A DNA stretch of 64,000 bases from an uncultured Roseburia sp. (GTDB lineage: Bacteria; Bacillota; Clostridia; Lachnospirales; Lachnospiraceae): contig URUD01000006.1 in assembly GCA_900550935.1 (NCBI GenBank), forward strand, positions 1-64,000, in the 5' to 3' direction. The notes under the pieces were generated by a model. That model did not search any database, was not told the DNA's origin, and saw nothing but the letters and a program-made list of their open reading frames with translations. Position 1 is the stretch's first letter; the number at the start of each line of letters is the position of its first letter. The position numbers and the translations under genes are program-made. Below, piece by piece: positions 27,694 through 37,011 of this stretch.

Positions 27694-29018
27694 TATTTTT
27701 CTTCCTTCCTCTCCCGTATGATAAACTTGAGCGCTGTTCCACGGAACCCGAATGTATCACGAATCCTGTTTTCGAGATAACGGGTATAGGAAAAGTGCAT
27801 CAGTTCCTTGTCATTGACAAAGATAACAAAAGTAGGCGGTTTTACTGCTGCCTGTGTGATATAGTAAATCTTCAGTCTCTTTCCTTTGTCAGAAGGCGGC
27901 TGCTGCATTGCGACTGCCTCTGCCACGATCTCGTTTAAGACTCCGGTTGCCACACGCATGCTGTTGTTCTCAATAACAACGTCGATCAGTTCAAACAATT
28001 TGTTCAGACGCTGTCCTGATTTTGCGGAAATAAACAAGATCTCTGCATACGGCATAAAGCTTAAGATCTGGCGGATCTTTTCGGTATGACGGTAAATCGT
28101 CTTATCGTCTTTTTCTACTGCATCCCATTTGTTGACTGCAATGATGATACCTTTTCCACGCTCATGTGCAATTCCTGCGATCTTGGCATCCTGCTCAGTC
28201 ACACCCTCAGTCGCATCGATCACGATCACGCAGACATCGGCACGCTCAACCGCTGTTACCGCACGGATGATACTGTAACGCTCGATTTCTTCCTTGATTT
28301 TGTTCTTGCGGCGCAGTCCTGCCGTATCGATAAAGACATAGTCTTTTCCATTATAACGGATATCCGTATCTATGGCATCACGGGTCGTACCTGCGATATC
28401 CGATACGATGACACGGTCTTCCTGTGCCAGCTTGTTGATCAGGGACGATTTTCCAACATTGGGTTTTCCAATAATGGCTACCTTTGGTCTGTCATCCTCT
28501 TCCCCGCCTTTTTTGTAGTCAGGGAAATATTTGATGACTTCGTCTAACATATCCCCCAGTCCTAACATGGATGCTGCAGAAACCGGGAACGGATCGCCGA
28601 TCCCAAGGTTATAGAACTCATAGACATCCGGCATATATTTTTCAAAATTGTCCACTTTATTGACAACAAGCACGACCGGCTTTCCGGAACGGCGCAGCAG
28701 ATCTGCCACCTTGGCATCTGAATCCTGTAAGCCCTGTCTCACATCCGTAATGAACATGATGACATCCGCTGTTCCAATGGCAATTTCTGCCTGCTCTCTC
28801 ATCTGTGACAGGATAACGTCTTTGCTCTCCGGCTCGATTCCTCCGGTGTCTATCAAAGTAAATTCGCGGTCCAGCCAGGTTACTTCCGCATAAATGCGGT
28901 CTCTTGTTACACCCGGTGTATCCTTTACGATTGAAATACGCTCTCCTGCAAGAGTATTAAACAACGTAGATTTTCCGACATTCGGGCGTCCCACAATCGC
29001 TACTACTGGTTTACTCAT
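27693..29018 (-). CDS. der: Ribosome-assembly GTPase Der (EngA)
   Basis: The 441-residue protein has two GTPase domains in tandem followed by a KH-like domain, the layout of Der, which helps mature the 50S subunit. Domain 1 has GRPNVGKS (10-17), DTGG and NKVD; domain 2 has GKPNVGKS (about 184-191), DTAGLRRK and NKWD. The C-terminal part ends RDTFGFRGTALKFIIRERK. The ATG at 29018 is preferred as GGAGGT lies 4 bases before it. It starts the der-plsY-gpsA-dut unit. Confidence 0.96.
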   Translation of the reverse strand: MSKPVVAIVGRPNVGKSTLFNTLAGERISIVKDTPGVTRDRIYAEVTWLDREFTLIDTGGIEPESKDVILSQMREQAEIAIGTADVIMFITDVRQGLQDSDAKVADLLRRSGKPVVLVVNKVDNFEKYMPDVYEFYNLGIGDPFPVSAASMLGLGDMLDEVIKYFPDYKKGGEEDDRPKVAIIGKPNVGKSSLINKLAQEDRVIVSDIAGTTRDAIDTDIRYNGKDYVFIDTAGLRRKNKIKEEIERYSIIRAVTAVERADVCVIVIDATEGVTEQDAKIAGIAHERGKGIIIAVNKWDAVEKDDKTIYRHTEKIRQILSFMPYAEILFISAKSGQRLNKLFELIDVVIENNSMRVATGVLNEIVAEAVAMQQPPSDKGKRLKIYYITQAAVKPPTFVIFVNDKELMHFSYTRYLENRIRDTFGFRGTALKFIIRERKEEK

Positions 29019-29050
29019 TTTTACCTCCAACTTCATCTAAGCATAATGCA

Positions 29051-29078
29051 ACGCATGTCACTTTCCTGCCACATGCGT
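29051..29078. repeat. Inverted repeat in the der leader
   Basis: ACGCATGT (29051-29058) and ACATGCGT (29071-29078) form a perfect 8-bp inverted repeat with a 12-base gap, between the terminator at 29093-29132 and the der start. It could be an RNA hairpin in the leader or a protein site; there is no T-run. Confidence 0.45.
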
Positions 29079-29092
29079 TTCCTATAGTTTAC

Positions 29093-29132
29093 AATAAAAA
29101 AAAGAGTTCCGCAACTCTGTGAAACTCTTTTT
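29093..29132 (-). terminator. Terminator of the GntR-ABC cassette
   Basis: Minus strand 12-bp stem (AAAAAGAGTTTC with GGAACTCTTTTT, one G-T pair) followed by a further T-run, just after the permease stop codon at 29141. Confidence 0.85.
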
Positions 29133-29140
29133 CTTTGGTT

Positions 29141-31078
29141 TTACATCTCAGCCTCCAGCTTATCATATGCGGCACGCGTAAACAGCTTCCATTTTTCGTC
29201 CGTAATTCCAAGTTTTTTTAATGTCTCAATCGTATGCTTACATTCTGGTCCAAACGAAATATAACGGTTGGAATCCATGGTTTTTGTAAACGATATGGAT
29301 GCATCTTTTCCATCTTCCTGTTGTTTATACTCTCTATAATTGTAGCAGTAATCCCACATATCATACTGACTGTGCTGATTATAATAAAGAAGACTTAAAC
29401 CATTGACGTAGTAGTCCGTATCTGATTGTGTGCTCATGATCTGGTACATGTCAAAATTTCCTTCCTCAATATCGGCCATCACGGCATCTTCGATCTCCTC
29501 GAGTTCTTCCGGCTCAAAGTAATAGGTAAATGCATCTCCCGCATCGGAATACAGATCGATGGAACCTGCATAATAACGGTTGTCTGTATAGGATCTTCCC
29601 AAAATCTGTTTTTTCATGCACTCTGGATCTTCTTCCCAGGAAATGATCTGTGCCACAGGTGATGCTGCATCGGAAAGATACTCTTCCGTTACTGGGATTG
29701 CATACCGTCTTTCAATGTCCTTGCCATTTTTCAGATAATATCGAATCGTTGTATAATAGTATTTTCCATCAGGGTCTTTTTCATTTTTCTGATATACCTT
29801 TTTGCTGTCAATAATCTGCCGATGTATACTTAACAGTCTGGATAGATCCTCCTGTGCTACTTCTATTGGGAAATCCATATTGACAAATGCCATCTCGACC
29901 TCATTTTCCTGCGGCAGTTTCCGCTCGATCTTAAACGCATCAAACTCAAACAGGGTTAAAAATCCGACTGACATCACAGCGATCACCGTCCACTCTGCCA
30001 GTCTTTTCTTCGAAAATACCCGGAAATTTTTCTGCAGCAGCATTTCTGCCACCCAGAAAAAAATTGCACAGCCAATCAGCATGGAAATCAGCATACATGC
30101 GTAATTGTTGACCCAGCCACGCGCATTTTCAATCACACTCGTTACGAATAATGCAAACAGGATGCCACAACAGAATGACATTCCCCAGCGGAACAACGGT
30201 TTTACAATGCGGATGCTGATCAGATCCCCCGCACATTCTAACTGACGCCTCTTATAGAGCTGATATGCCAGCACAACCAGAACGACTCCCACAACCACAT
30301 AACCAGTCACAAGATGTCCTCCTGTAATGAATATACCAGTTGGAAAACCGCCCTCGTTATCATATACCACACGCGCACGCAGATTGTTGTTCATATAATA
30401 CATCGGTGACAGCATGCAGCTTCTGCCCGGATCCCAGGAACTGTCCCCAAGTCCGTAACATAATTTCTGCTCCACCGTATGGATCAGATAATAACATCCG
30501 ACATAAAGATAATTCACTATGATGTAATAAAACGGCATTGCAATCGACAGTCCGGTAAACATTGCCACAAACACTGCCATGGAATAAGCAAAAAAGCTTA
30601 CGCCCATCGTACATAACAGCCACCAGAACAGATACTCGATCACTGTAACCTGATTGACAAGGCTCACGATCACTGCTGCCACAAAGGCGATCAGTTCCGG
30701 TATGATGAGAAACAGAATTCCCGATATATAATTGGTCACAAACAGCTCAAACCGGTTGACCGGAAGTGCATGCATGGTATTTGCTGTCCTTGCGTTATAA
30801 AGATAGGAAAATACCACCAGTGCTGCTACCAGCGCAAATATAAAATAAGGGATCGGCATTACCGCACCGCGGATCACACTTCCGATCACCTGGTACTGTG
30901 TTGCAGCTGCCGACATTCCAGTCTCGGCATAATAGCTCTGATAATCTGCTGTATCTGACCAGATACGGATTGGCAGCAGAAAGATCAGATAACACAGGAA
31001 CACGACCCAGACCGGCCAGTAATGGGAGATATTTTTCTTAAATATCGTCGCATTAAAAAAGGATGTCTTTGACTTCAT
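29141..31078 (-). CDS. ABC transporter permease of a GntR-linked cassette
   Basis: The 645-residue membrane protein has about eight hydrophobic helices in the first 370 residues, typical of ABC-2 type permeases, and a large C-terminal soluble part (about 380-645) rich in acidic and aromatic residues. It is probably the membrane partner of the ATPase upstream in a YtrA/BcrA-like exporter. Such cassettes often respond to cell-wall antibiotics, but the substrate is unknown. The ATG at 31078 has GGGAGGGG 6 bases upstream, lying inside the end of the ATPase gene; the two genes overlap by 26 bases. Confidence 0.8.
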   Translation of the reverse strand: MKSKTSFFNATIFKKNISHYWPVWVVFLCYLIFLLPIRIWSDTADYQSYYAETGMSAAATQYQVIGSVIRGAVMPIPYFIFALVAALVVFSYLYNARTANTMHALPVNRFELFVTNYISGILFLIIPELIAFVAAVIVSLVNQVTVIEYLFWWLLCTMGVSFFAYSMAVFVAMFTGLSIAMPFYYIIVNYLYVGCYYLIHTVEQKLCYGLGDSSWDPGRSCMLSPMYYMNNNLRARVVYDNEGGFPTGIFITGGHLVTGYVVVGVVLVVLAYQLYKRRQLECAGDLISIRIVKPLFRWGMSFCCGILFALFVTSVIENARGWVNNYACMLISMLIGCAIFFWVAEMLLQKNFRVFSKKRLAEWTVIAVMSVGFLTLFEFDAFKIERKLPQENEVEMAFVNMDFPIEVAQEDLSRLLSIHRQIIDSKKVYQKNEKDPDGKYYYTTIRYYLKNGKDIERRYAIPVTEEYLSDAASPVAQIISWEEDPECMKKQILGRSYTDNRYYAGSIDLYSDAGDAFTYYFEPEELEEIEDAVMADIEEGNFDMYQIMSTQSDTDYYVNGLSLLYYNQHSQYDMWDYCYNYREYKQQEDGKDASISFTKTMDSNRYISFGPECKHTIETLKKLGITDEKWKLFTRAAYDKLEAEM

Positions 31079-31952
31079 AATCTGCCCCTCCCATTTCATA
31101 GATAAAGATTTCTTCCAGTGTCAGAGGAAGTACATCCACAATTGCAGGATTATATACTTCCAATGCCGCCTGCGCTTCTTTCGGATTTCCTTTGACGATC
31201 AGTGTATAGACCCGTCCGGTATTAGACATGTGTAACACATCGAACTGTTCCGGCAGTTTTGGCATTCCGTTCTGGCATGCCACCTGGATCTTGGAAACGC
31301 TGCCCTGCAAATCACTTAAGGAACGCTCCACCATGATCTTGCCGCGGTGCATGATGCCCACGTGGTCACAGACATCCTCTAACTCACGGAGGTTGTGTGA
31401 AGAAACCAGTACTGTCATCTGTTTTTCTGCCACCTCTGACATGATAATGCTCCAGATCTGGCGGCGCATCACAGGATCCAGTCCGTCCACCGGCTCATCT
31501 AAGATCAAAAGCTCCGGTTTACAGCAGATTGCCAGCCAGAATGCAACCTGTTTCTGCATTCCTTTAGAAAGGCGTCGGATGCTTCGTTTCATATCGATAT
31601 TCGGGAAAAATTCCTGCATCCGGTAAAACAGTTTCCCATCAAATTCCGGGTAAATACCCTCATAAAAGCGTTTCATCTCCAGCGTATCCGCCTGCATGAA
31701 ATAAAACAGTTCATCCGGAATATATGCAAATTTCGCCTTTACATTCCGGTTCTCAAATACCGGTTCTCCAGCAATGAGCACCTGCCCTGCATCCGGACGG
31801 TAAACTCCCGTAAGATGACGGATCAATGTCGATTTTCCGGCTCCGTTTGGTCCTACCAGACCATAGATCTCGCCTTTTCCAACATGCATATCTACTCCAT
31901 TTAACGCATGAAAATCATCAAAGGATTTCTCCAACTGTGTCACCTGTATCAC
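31053..31952 (-). CDS. ABC transporter ATP-binding protein of the GntR-linked cassette
   Basis: The 299-residue ATPase has Walker A GPNGAGKST (about 34-42), the signature LSKGMQKQ, Walker B LLILDEPVDGLDP and the H-loop SSHNLRELE. These and the C-terminal 80 residues are like the BcrA/YtrB group, which power exporters of antibiotics or lipids. It overlaps the GntR gene by 4 bases upstream and the permease by 26 bases downstream, so the three are one operon. Confidence 0.9.
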   Translation of the reverse strand: MIQVTQLEKSFDDFHALNGVDMHVGKGEIYGLVGPNGAGKSTLIRHLTGVYRPDAGQVLIAGEPVFENRNVKAKFAYIPDELFYFMQADTLEMKRFYEGIYPEFDGKLFYRMQEFFPNIDMKRSIRRLSKGMQKQVAFWLAICCKPELLILDEPVDGLDPVMRRQIWSIIMSEVAEKQMTVLVSSHNLRELEDVCDHVGIMHRGKIMVERSLSDLQGSVSKIQVACQNGMPKLPEQFDVLHMSNTGRVYTLIVKGNPKEAQAALEVYNPAIVDVLPLTLEEIFIYEMGGADYEVKDILF

Positions 31953-32323
31953 TGATTTTCTCCTCCCTTCGCCAGTTTTTTCATTCGCTCTTCCAGATCA
32001 GCTTCTTTTACGGACAGGAAGAAAAGTTCTTCCACCACTTCATCAAACTGTCCAAGCAGCTCCTCCTGTCTGGTATCCAATATTTCTTCCTGCTTCGCTA
32101 CAAAAGTTCCTCTCCCGGCTATCGTGTAGAGATAGCCTTCACTCTCTAAATCCCGATATGCTTTCTGGATCGTATTCGGATTGATCGCAAGGCTTGATGC
32201 AAGTTCCCGGACCGAAGGAAGCTTTTCATCCGCTAACAGCGAACCGGATATCACTAATTTTCGAAATCCGTCTTTGATCTGTTCGTAAATCGGTTTGGAA
32301 TCCCGGTAATTTAACTGTATCAA
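31949..32323 (-). CDS. GntR-family repressor, YtrA type
   Basis: The 124-residue protein has a winged helix typical of the YtrA subfamily: YRDSKPIYEQIKDGFRKLV, LPSVRELASSLAINPNTIQKAY, then GYLYTIAGRGTFV. A short helical dimerisation tail follows, without a large ligand domain. The start is the TTG at 32323: GGGAGG lies 7 bases before it, while the ATG 15 bases upstream overlaps that ribosome site. It heads the ABC cassette and probably represses it through a palindrome at the promoter. Confidence 0.85.
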   Translation of the reverse strand: MIQLNYRDSKPIYEQIKDGFRKLVISGSLLADEKLPSVRELASSLAINPNTIQKAYRDLESEGYLYTIAGRGTFVAKQEEILDTRQEELLGQFDEVVEELFFLSVKEADLEERMKKLAKGGENQ

Positions 32324-32356
32324 AGAAATACCTCCCATCTGTACTAACCGTACTAT

Positions 32357-32370
32357 CTGTTTTAATACAG
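32357..32370. promoter_or_regulatory. Candidate operator of the YtrA-type regulator
   Basis: The perfect palindrome CTGTTTTAATACAG (arms CTGT/ACAG) lies directly downstream of the -10 element, where a repressor would block initiation. Binding is inferred from place and symmetry. Confidence 0.5.
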
Positions 32371-32372
32371 TT

Positions 32373-32401
32373 AATATAGCATTGAAGGTATTCGAATACA
32401 A
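32373..32401 (-). promoter_or_regulatory. Promoter of the GntR-ABC operon
   Basis: Minus strand TTGTAT (32396-32401), 17-base spacer ending in TGC (extended -10) and TATATT (32373-32378). Confidence 0.65.
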
Positions 32402-32446
32402 TAAAGAGTTTCCTAGGAAATTTTTAAGATTCTCTTAAGTCCGTTT

Positions 32447-33493
32447 CTATCCAAGATAAGAGCAGAGCAGTGCGAACGTATTCCATACACCGTCTTTATG
32501 GCTTCTCTCATAACCATGGGAAGCATAGACACCCGCACCGATCAGTCCGTGGCGCACATCGTACCCCGCAGTCAGCGCCACATCCGCATCCGAACCATAG
32601 TATGGATAAACATCCACTGCAAAATCGAGATTTTCTTTTTTTGCCGCTTCGATCAATCCCGTCACAACGTCATAGTTGTACGGTCCTCTGCTGTCTTTTG
32701 CACAGATGGATACCTGTGTCTCTTTACAGGTCAGCCCGGTTCCGATACATCCCATATCAACAGAAATGACTTCCGTCACACCCTGCGGGATGGACGCTGC
32801 CCCACCATGTCCAACCTCTTCGTATACCGTAATATGCTGATATACGGTGCGCTCCGGTGTTACCTTTTCTTCTTTTAAATATTTTGCATAGCCTAAGAGG
32901 ATGCCAACACTTAATTTGTCATCCAGGAAACGGCTCTTGATGTAGCCACTCTCTGTCACAACGGTCCTCGGGTCAAAGCAGACAAAGTCTCCGACCATAA
33001 TCCCCAGTTTTTCCACGTCTTCTTTGCTGGAAACCGGCTCATCGATCACGATCTCAACCTCATCAAAGGTTCTCTTTTTGTCACTGTAATCTCCATTCAC
33101 ATGGACGGACGCATTTTCAAGCTGGCAGGTTCCCTCATATACACCGGAAAATCTGGTTGCAATACGACAGTTCTCTGCCTCTGCGTTGTTTGCGTTCATG
33201 CCTCCGATCGGGCTGATCTTTAATCTTCCGTCGCCCCTGATCTCGCGCACCATGCCACCTAAGGTGTCAATATGCGCCTCTAACATGACTGCATCTTCCT
33301 TATTTTTACCGCCAAGGGAAACCAGAATACCTCCCTTTACGGTCAACTGCGGTTCATAGCCCAGTGCACGATACTCTCCCATGACATATTCTGCCACCTG
33401 CCTGGTGTAGCCGGACGGGCTGTCGATCGCAAGGATTTTTTTTGTCTCCTCTACCATATAATCTACATAACTTTTCTGATCTTCTTTTTTCAT
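32447..33493 (-). CDS. M42-family metallopeptidase
   Basis: The 348-residue protein fits the M42 aminopeptidase family (FrvX/PepA-like, dodecameric zinc or cobalt enzymes that trim peptides in the cytosol). Metal-binding segments are EAHIDTLGG, FLDDKLSVG, VYEEVGHGGAAS, DMGCIGTGL and the late His in YASHGYERSH. AHIDTLGGMVREI is a family signature. Exact specificity is unknown. It is the first of a row of small housekeeping genes; GAGAGGAAG precedes the ATG by 7 bases. Confidence 0.9.
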   Translation of the reverse strand: MKKEDQKSYVDYMVEETKKILAIDSPSGYTRQVAEYVMGEYRALGYEPQLTVKGGILVSLGGKNKEDAVMLEAHIDTLGGMVREIRGDGRLKISPIGGMNANNAEAENCRIATRFSGVYEGTCQLENASVHVNGDYSDKKRTFDEVEIVIDEPVSSKEDVEKLGIMVGDFVCFDPRTVVTESGYIKSRFLDDKLSVGILLGYAKYLKEEKVTPERTVYQHITVYEEVGHGGAASIPQGVTEVISVDMGCIGTGLTCKETQVSICAKDSRGPYNYDVVTGLIEAAKKENLDFAVDVYPYYGSDADVALTAGYDVRHGLIGAGVYASHGYERSHKDGVWNTFALLCSYLG

Positions 33494-33511
33494 TTTCTTT
33501 CTTCCTCTCTA

Positions 33512-34375
33512 CTATTCTTTTAAAAACAGGAACGCACCCAGATTTCCTCTTTTCCCTGCGCTTGCCCGGTGGGAAAACAATACATCAGGGTTACAGCAGG
33601 TGCAAAGGTTCGTTACTGCAAGATGCTCTTTTACTACGTCTGCCTCCTGTAGCACGATCTCATTTGCATGCCAGAGATTCAACTGGTATTTCCCGTTTCC
33701 TTTCGGATCTAAAATTTCCTCTTCTCTGCCCCTAAATTCCCTTTGAAATGCTTCCGCCACATCTTCACTGACTTCATAACATTCCTGACAGATGGATGGT
33801 CCGATGGCACAGATGACATCCTGCGGCTTTGTTCCGTATTCTCTTTCCATTGCAGCCAAAGTCACCGCTCCCATCCTGCCTACGGTTCCCCGCCAGCCGG
33901 AATGGGAAAGTCCGATCGCACGATGCACCGGATCGACAAAATATAGTGGCACACAGTCCGCATAAAACGTCGCTAACACGAGCCCCGGCTCATCTGTGAT
34001 CAGGCCATCGATATCCGTATAGCCGCGGTCTTTTACAATGCCACAGCCGGCATCTTCCGCCGTTACTTTTCTCACATTGGTGGTGTGGGTCTGATCGGTA
34101 AAGACAAGATCTTTCGTACTTTTTCCAAGTACCGATGTGATCCGTCTGAAGTTTTCCTCCACGTTTTCTTTTTTATCCCCTCTGGAAAAGCTCAAGTTCA
34201 TGCTTCCCAAAAAGCCCTCGCTCACGCCTCCATATCTCGTGGAAAAACAGTGTCCCACGATACCGGTCTGCTCTAGCAGCGGATATTTTAACAGTACAAG
34301 TTCTGTTCCATCCGGCATCGGATACGTTTCCTGTTTTAAAATGGTGTCATTACTTTTATATTTTAACTGATACAA
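33512..34375 (-). CDS. pgeF: Multicopper-oxidase-like purine nucleoside phosphorylase (PgeF/YfiH family)
   Basis: The 287-residue protein belongs to the laccase-domain (polyphenol oxidase) family, now linked to purine nucleoside phosphorylase/adenosine deaminase activity and to removal of misplaced peptidoglycan residues in E. coli. Metal-site segments are STRYGGVS, DQTHTTNV, ATFYADCVPLYFVD, GLSHSGWRGTVGRMG, GPSICQECYEVS and LCTCCNPDVLFSHR. The start is a TTG at 34375 with AGAGG about 8 bases upstream; the next ATG would remove 19 residues. Confidence 0.88.
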   Translation of the reverse strand: MYQLKYKSNDTILKQETYPMPDGTELVLLKYPLLEQTGIVGHCFSTRYGGVSEGFLGSMNLSFSRGDKKENVEENFRRITSVLGKSTKDLVFTDQTHTTNVRKVTAEDAGCGIVKDRGYTDIDGLITDEPGLVLATFYADCVPLYFVDPVHRAIGLSHSGWRGTVGRMGAVTLAAMEREYGTKPQDVICAIGPSICQECYEVSEDVAEAFQREFRGREEEILDPKGNGKYQLNLWHANEIVLQEADVVKEHLAVTNLCTCCNPDVLFSHRASAGKRGNLGAFLFLKE

Positions 34376-34389
34376 GGCAGTTTCCTCTC

Positions 34390-34752
34390 TTACCCCTGAA
34401 ATTCAAACGCATTTTTCAGATGCGTTACCTGTCCGTCGTCCCCATAAATGGAGATCACATCAAAACGGCAGGGACGTCCTTCTGCATAACCGTGGTACGC
34501 ATAATAATGTAACGCAGTCTTACTGATCCGTCTCTGCTTTTTTCCATTCACTGCCTCCTGTGGCATGCCGCACACGCTGCTGCTGCGGTATTTTATCTCA
34601 CAAAAGACAAGTGTTCCATCTGCCTCTTCGGCGATCAGGTCGATCTCTCCCGAAGCGGTGCGGTAATTCTGTTCCAGAATACGATAGCCCTTCTGCTTTA
34701 AATAGTCCGCTGCAAAACGCTCGTACTCTGCTCCCATTTTTCGTTTGTTCAT
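34390..34752 (-). CDS. UPF0102 protein YraN
   Basis: The 120-residue protein has the UPF0102 signature: GAEYERFAADYLKQKGYRILEQNYRTASGEIDLIA, then LVFCEIKYRSS. The E-I-D ... E-I-K layout is that of a PD-(D/E)XK nuclease fold (Holliday-junction resolvase-like); its role in the cell is not settled. It overlaps the FlhB-like gene by 4 bases. Confidence 0.9.
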   Translation of the reverse strand: MNKRKMGAEYERFAADYLKQKGYRILEQNYRTASGEIDLIAEEADGTLVFCEIKYRSSSVCGMPQEAVNGKKQRRISKTALHYYAYHGYAEGRPCRFDVISIYGDDGQVTHLKNAFEFQG

Positions 34753-35048
34753 AGTAATCCTGCTTTGTCCAGTTTTGCCTTCATGCGATCCATGTCATCC
34801 ACAAAGACAAGGATCTCTGCCACCACGTCATACAGTTCCGGCGGGATCGCATCCCCGATCTGTAATCTGGAAAGCGTTTCCGCTAACTTGTTATCCTGAT
34901 AAAACGGAACATCATTTTCTTTTGCCTTTTCAATGATACGCTCTGCGACCTCGCCCTTTCCGGTTGCAAGTATCTTCGGTGCACGGTCTCCCGGTTCGTA
35001 GGCAAGTGCAACAGCTGTCTTTAATTCTTTTTTTTCCTGTTGCTGCAT
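34749..35048 (-). CDS. FlhB C-terminal-domain homologue (YlqH-like)
   Basis: The 99-residue protein matches only the cytoplasmic C-terminal domain of FlhB/EscU export proteins: AVALAYEPGDRAPKILATGKGEVAERI, then NKLAETLSRLQIGDAIPPELYDVVAEIL. The NPTH cleavage motif and membrane part of FlhB are absent. B. subtilis has the same stand-alone gene (ylqH) near rnhB, next to a FliK-like gene, as here. The start at 35048 is preferred because GGGAG lies 8 bases upstream. Confidence 0.85.
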   Translation of the reverse strand: MQQQEKKELKTAVALAYEPGDRAPKILATGKGEVAERIIEKAKENDVPFYQDNKLAETLSRLQIGDAIPPELYDVVAEILVFVDDMDRMKAKLDKAGLL

Positions 35049-35066
35049 CCTCTTTTCTCCCATCTC

Positions 35067-36998
35067 TTATGCTTTCATATCAAATGAATAACGGCGCAGG
35101 GTTCCTGCCGGTGGCAGATCCTGCTCTAAAAAGTCGGTTACAAAATCCACTTTCTTTGACTCATTCGTGATCGATATCTTACAGGTATATCCCCGCTTTT
35201 GCAGCCGCTTCTCTAAGATCGGCAGATGTTTTTCCAACAGATCATAGGAAGCATCATTGTCAATGTAAAATCTGGTATTCACATTTTTGCGGAGCATTTT
35301 TACAGAAACATCTGTAGAGCCCAGATGCTCGAGATCCAGGTGTAAAAACGCAGTCAGCTCCGCATCCGGATTGCTTAAATTTTTTTTATTCGTGTATACA
35401 TATAACTCGCCGGAAGCATTCTGTCCGGTCAGTTTTAACGGGATCTGGACATAGGTGTAGATCTGGTTCATCTGGTTCATAAATTCCACATTGGACTGCA
35501 CCTGCGATGCACTTGCAGAAAAGCTGTTTTCGGTTGCTCCTGCCAACTGCATCGCGTGTTCGATCTGGTTCATCTGCCGTTCCATTTTTTCATAGAACTG
35601 GCTGACTTTTTCCCCATTTGTGACCTCTTCCGGCCGCATTGTCCACTGTTTTTCTATTACATTACGAAGCAGTGTCTGAAATTCTCTACTTGCAAACAGT
35701 TTTGACACGCCGGAAAATCCATACTGGCTGTTCTGCGCAATCGCGTTCCGTACGGTCTGTAAAAATTCTTCTGCAGTCATGTTCTTCTGAAATTCCACAT
35801 CCTGAAATCCAGATGGTGTTTTCTCTGCGATCTGCCGCTCTGCCGCACCGGTCGCATCCTCTGACATCGTATCGACAAAAACTTCCTCCGGCTGACCAAA
35901 CAGCTCGGTGTTTCCGGTCAGTGTCGGAATATTCCGAAGCAGGTGTTTTAAATGTGTGACCTGTCCCTCATCCAGTAACTGCTCGATGGTCTGCGGAACA
36001 ACGGTCCTCTGTACCTCTCCCGCTTCTTCCGGTTGCATCATTCTGGAAGTATCCTGTCCCTGCACCGTCTCCTGCTGCCCGGCTCCGATCTCCTGCATGA
36101 TGTCGGCTGCCACACCATTCGATGCCATTGCATCGGATGGTATTGGATTCGATGTCGTTGCATTCGATGTTGCTGCCTCGCCCGTTATTGTTTCAGCCGC
36201 TGCTTCACCTGCCACTGCCTCGCCTGTTGTTGCTGCTTCTCCTTGCAATGTTTCTGCTGCCTCGCCTGTCAGTTCGCCGGTCTGCATCCCTTCCTGCAAT
36301 GCCGCTTCCGGGTCTCCTGTTACGATATCTAAAAGGTTGCTGTAGAGTAAAAACGCATCCTCTGCCTGTAAGTCTTCCCCTCCAAGCGACCAGAGTACCT
36401 GATCGATCGCCTCATCCACGTCTCCCATGATCGCATAGGAATCTGCCTGATAATTCTCAAACTGCGCCGCGGATTCAATCGAGATCGGCAACCCGACCTT
36501 CGTCATCTGAACTAATGTCGATACCTTGACATCAGGATTGCTGTTTAGCACTCTCGTCATGTCTAAGATGCTCTGCTTTCCGATCGACATCTGCTCTTTC
36601 ATCATCACATCCACCATTGCAACACTGCGCTCATTTGCCGGAACGCCTGCCGCAGAAAGTGCATTCAAAAGGATCGGATTATTGACTCCGCTTTCCGTCG
36701 TGTACGGCTTGATGGCTACCGTATTTCCATCGTTGGAACGCACCTGAAAAAACATGGAATCTCCCGGACTCAAATTGATCTTTCCATCCAGTCGGGCAGA
36801 GATTGTCTGTCCATTGCTTAGTGAAAGCATCACTCTGCCGTTTTTGATGTTACTTACCGTTCCCTCAAAAATCGTTCCGGTCTCGAGTTCTCCAAATGTT
36901 GAGACCATTTTTCCGGAACTCTGCGCACTCTGCAATTCATCGGAACTGTTACTTGTGATATTTTTATTATATTGTCCAAGCATCTCGGATATCCGCAT
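35067..36998 (-). CDS. FliK-like flagellar hook-length-type protein (YlqG position)
   Basis: The 643-residue protein begins with a beta-rich segment (FEGTVSNIKNGRVMLSLSNGQTISARL, about 45-72). A long middle has a low-complexity run of GEAA/TGEA and TSNA-type repeats (about 225-295). It ends in a FliK/hook-length C-terminal-like domain (IPLKLTGQNASGELYVYTNKK, LDLEHLGSTDVSVKMLRKNVNTRFYID). Position beside the FlhB-like gene and rnhB matches ylqG of B. subtilis. A direct role in flagella is not shown. The ATG at 36998 has GGAGG 5 bases upstream. Confidence 0.75.
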   Translation of the reverse strand: MRISEMLGQYNKNITSNSSDELQSAQSSGKMVSTFGELETGTIFEGTVSNIKNGRVMLSLSNGQTISARLDGKINLSPGDSMFFQVRSNDGNTVAIKPYTTESGVNNPILLNALSAAGVPANERSVAMVDVMMKEQMSIGKQSILDMTRVLNSNPDVKVSTLVQMTKVGLPISIESAAQFENYQADSYAIMGDVDEAIDQVLWSLGGEDLQAEDAFLLYSNLLDIVTGDPEAALQEGMQTGELTGEAAETLQGEAATTGEAVAGEAAAETITGEAATSNATTSNPIPSDAMASNGVAADIMQEIGAGQQETVQGQDTSRMMQPEEAGEVQRTVVPQTIEQLLDEGQVTHLKHLLRNIPTLTGNTELFGQPEEVFVDTMSEDATGAAERQIAEKTPSGFQDVEFQKNMTAEEFLQTVRNAIAQNSQYGFSGVSKLFASREFQTLLRNVIEKQWTMRPEEVTNGEKVSQFYEKMERQMNQIEHAMQLAGATENSFSASASQVQSNVEFMNQMNQIYTYVQIPLKLTGQNASGELYVYTNKKNLSNPDAELTAFLHLDLEHLGSTDVSVKMLRKNVNTRFYIDNDASYDLLEKHLPILEKRLQKRGYTCKISITNESKKVDFVTDFLEQDLPPAGTLRRYSFDMKA

Positions 36999-37011
36999 GA
37001 TTTCCTCCAAA

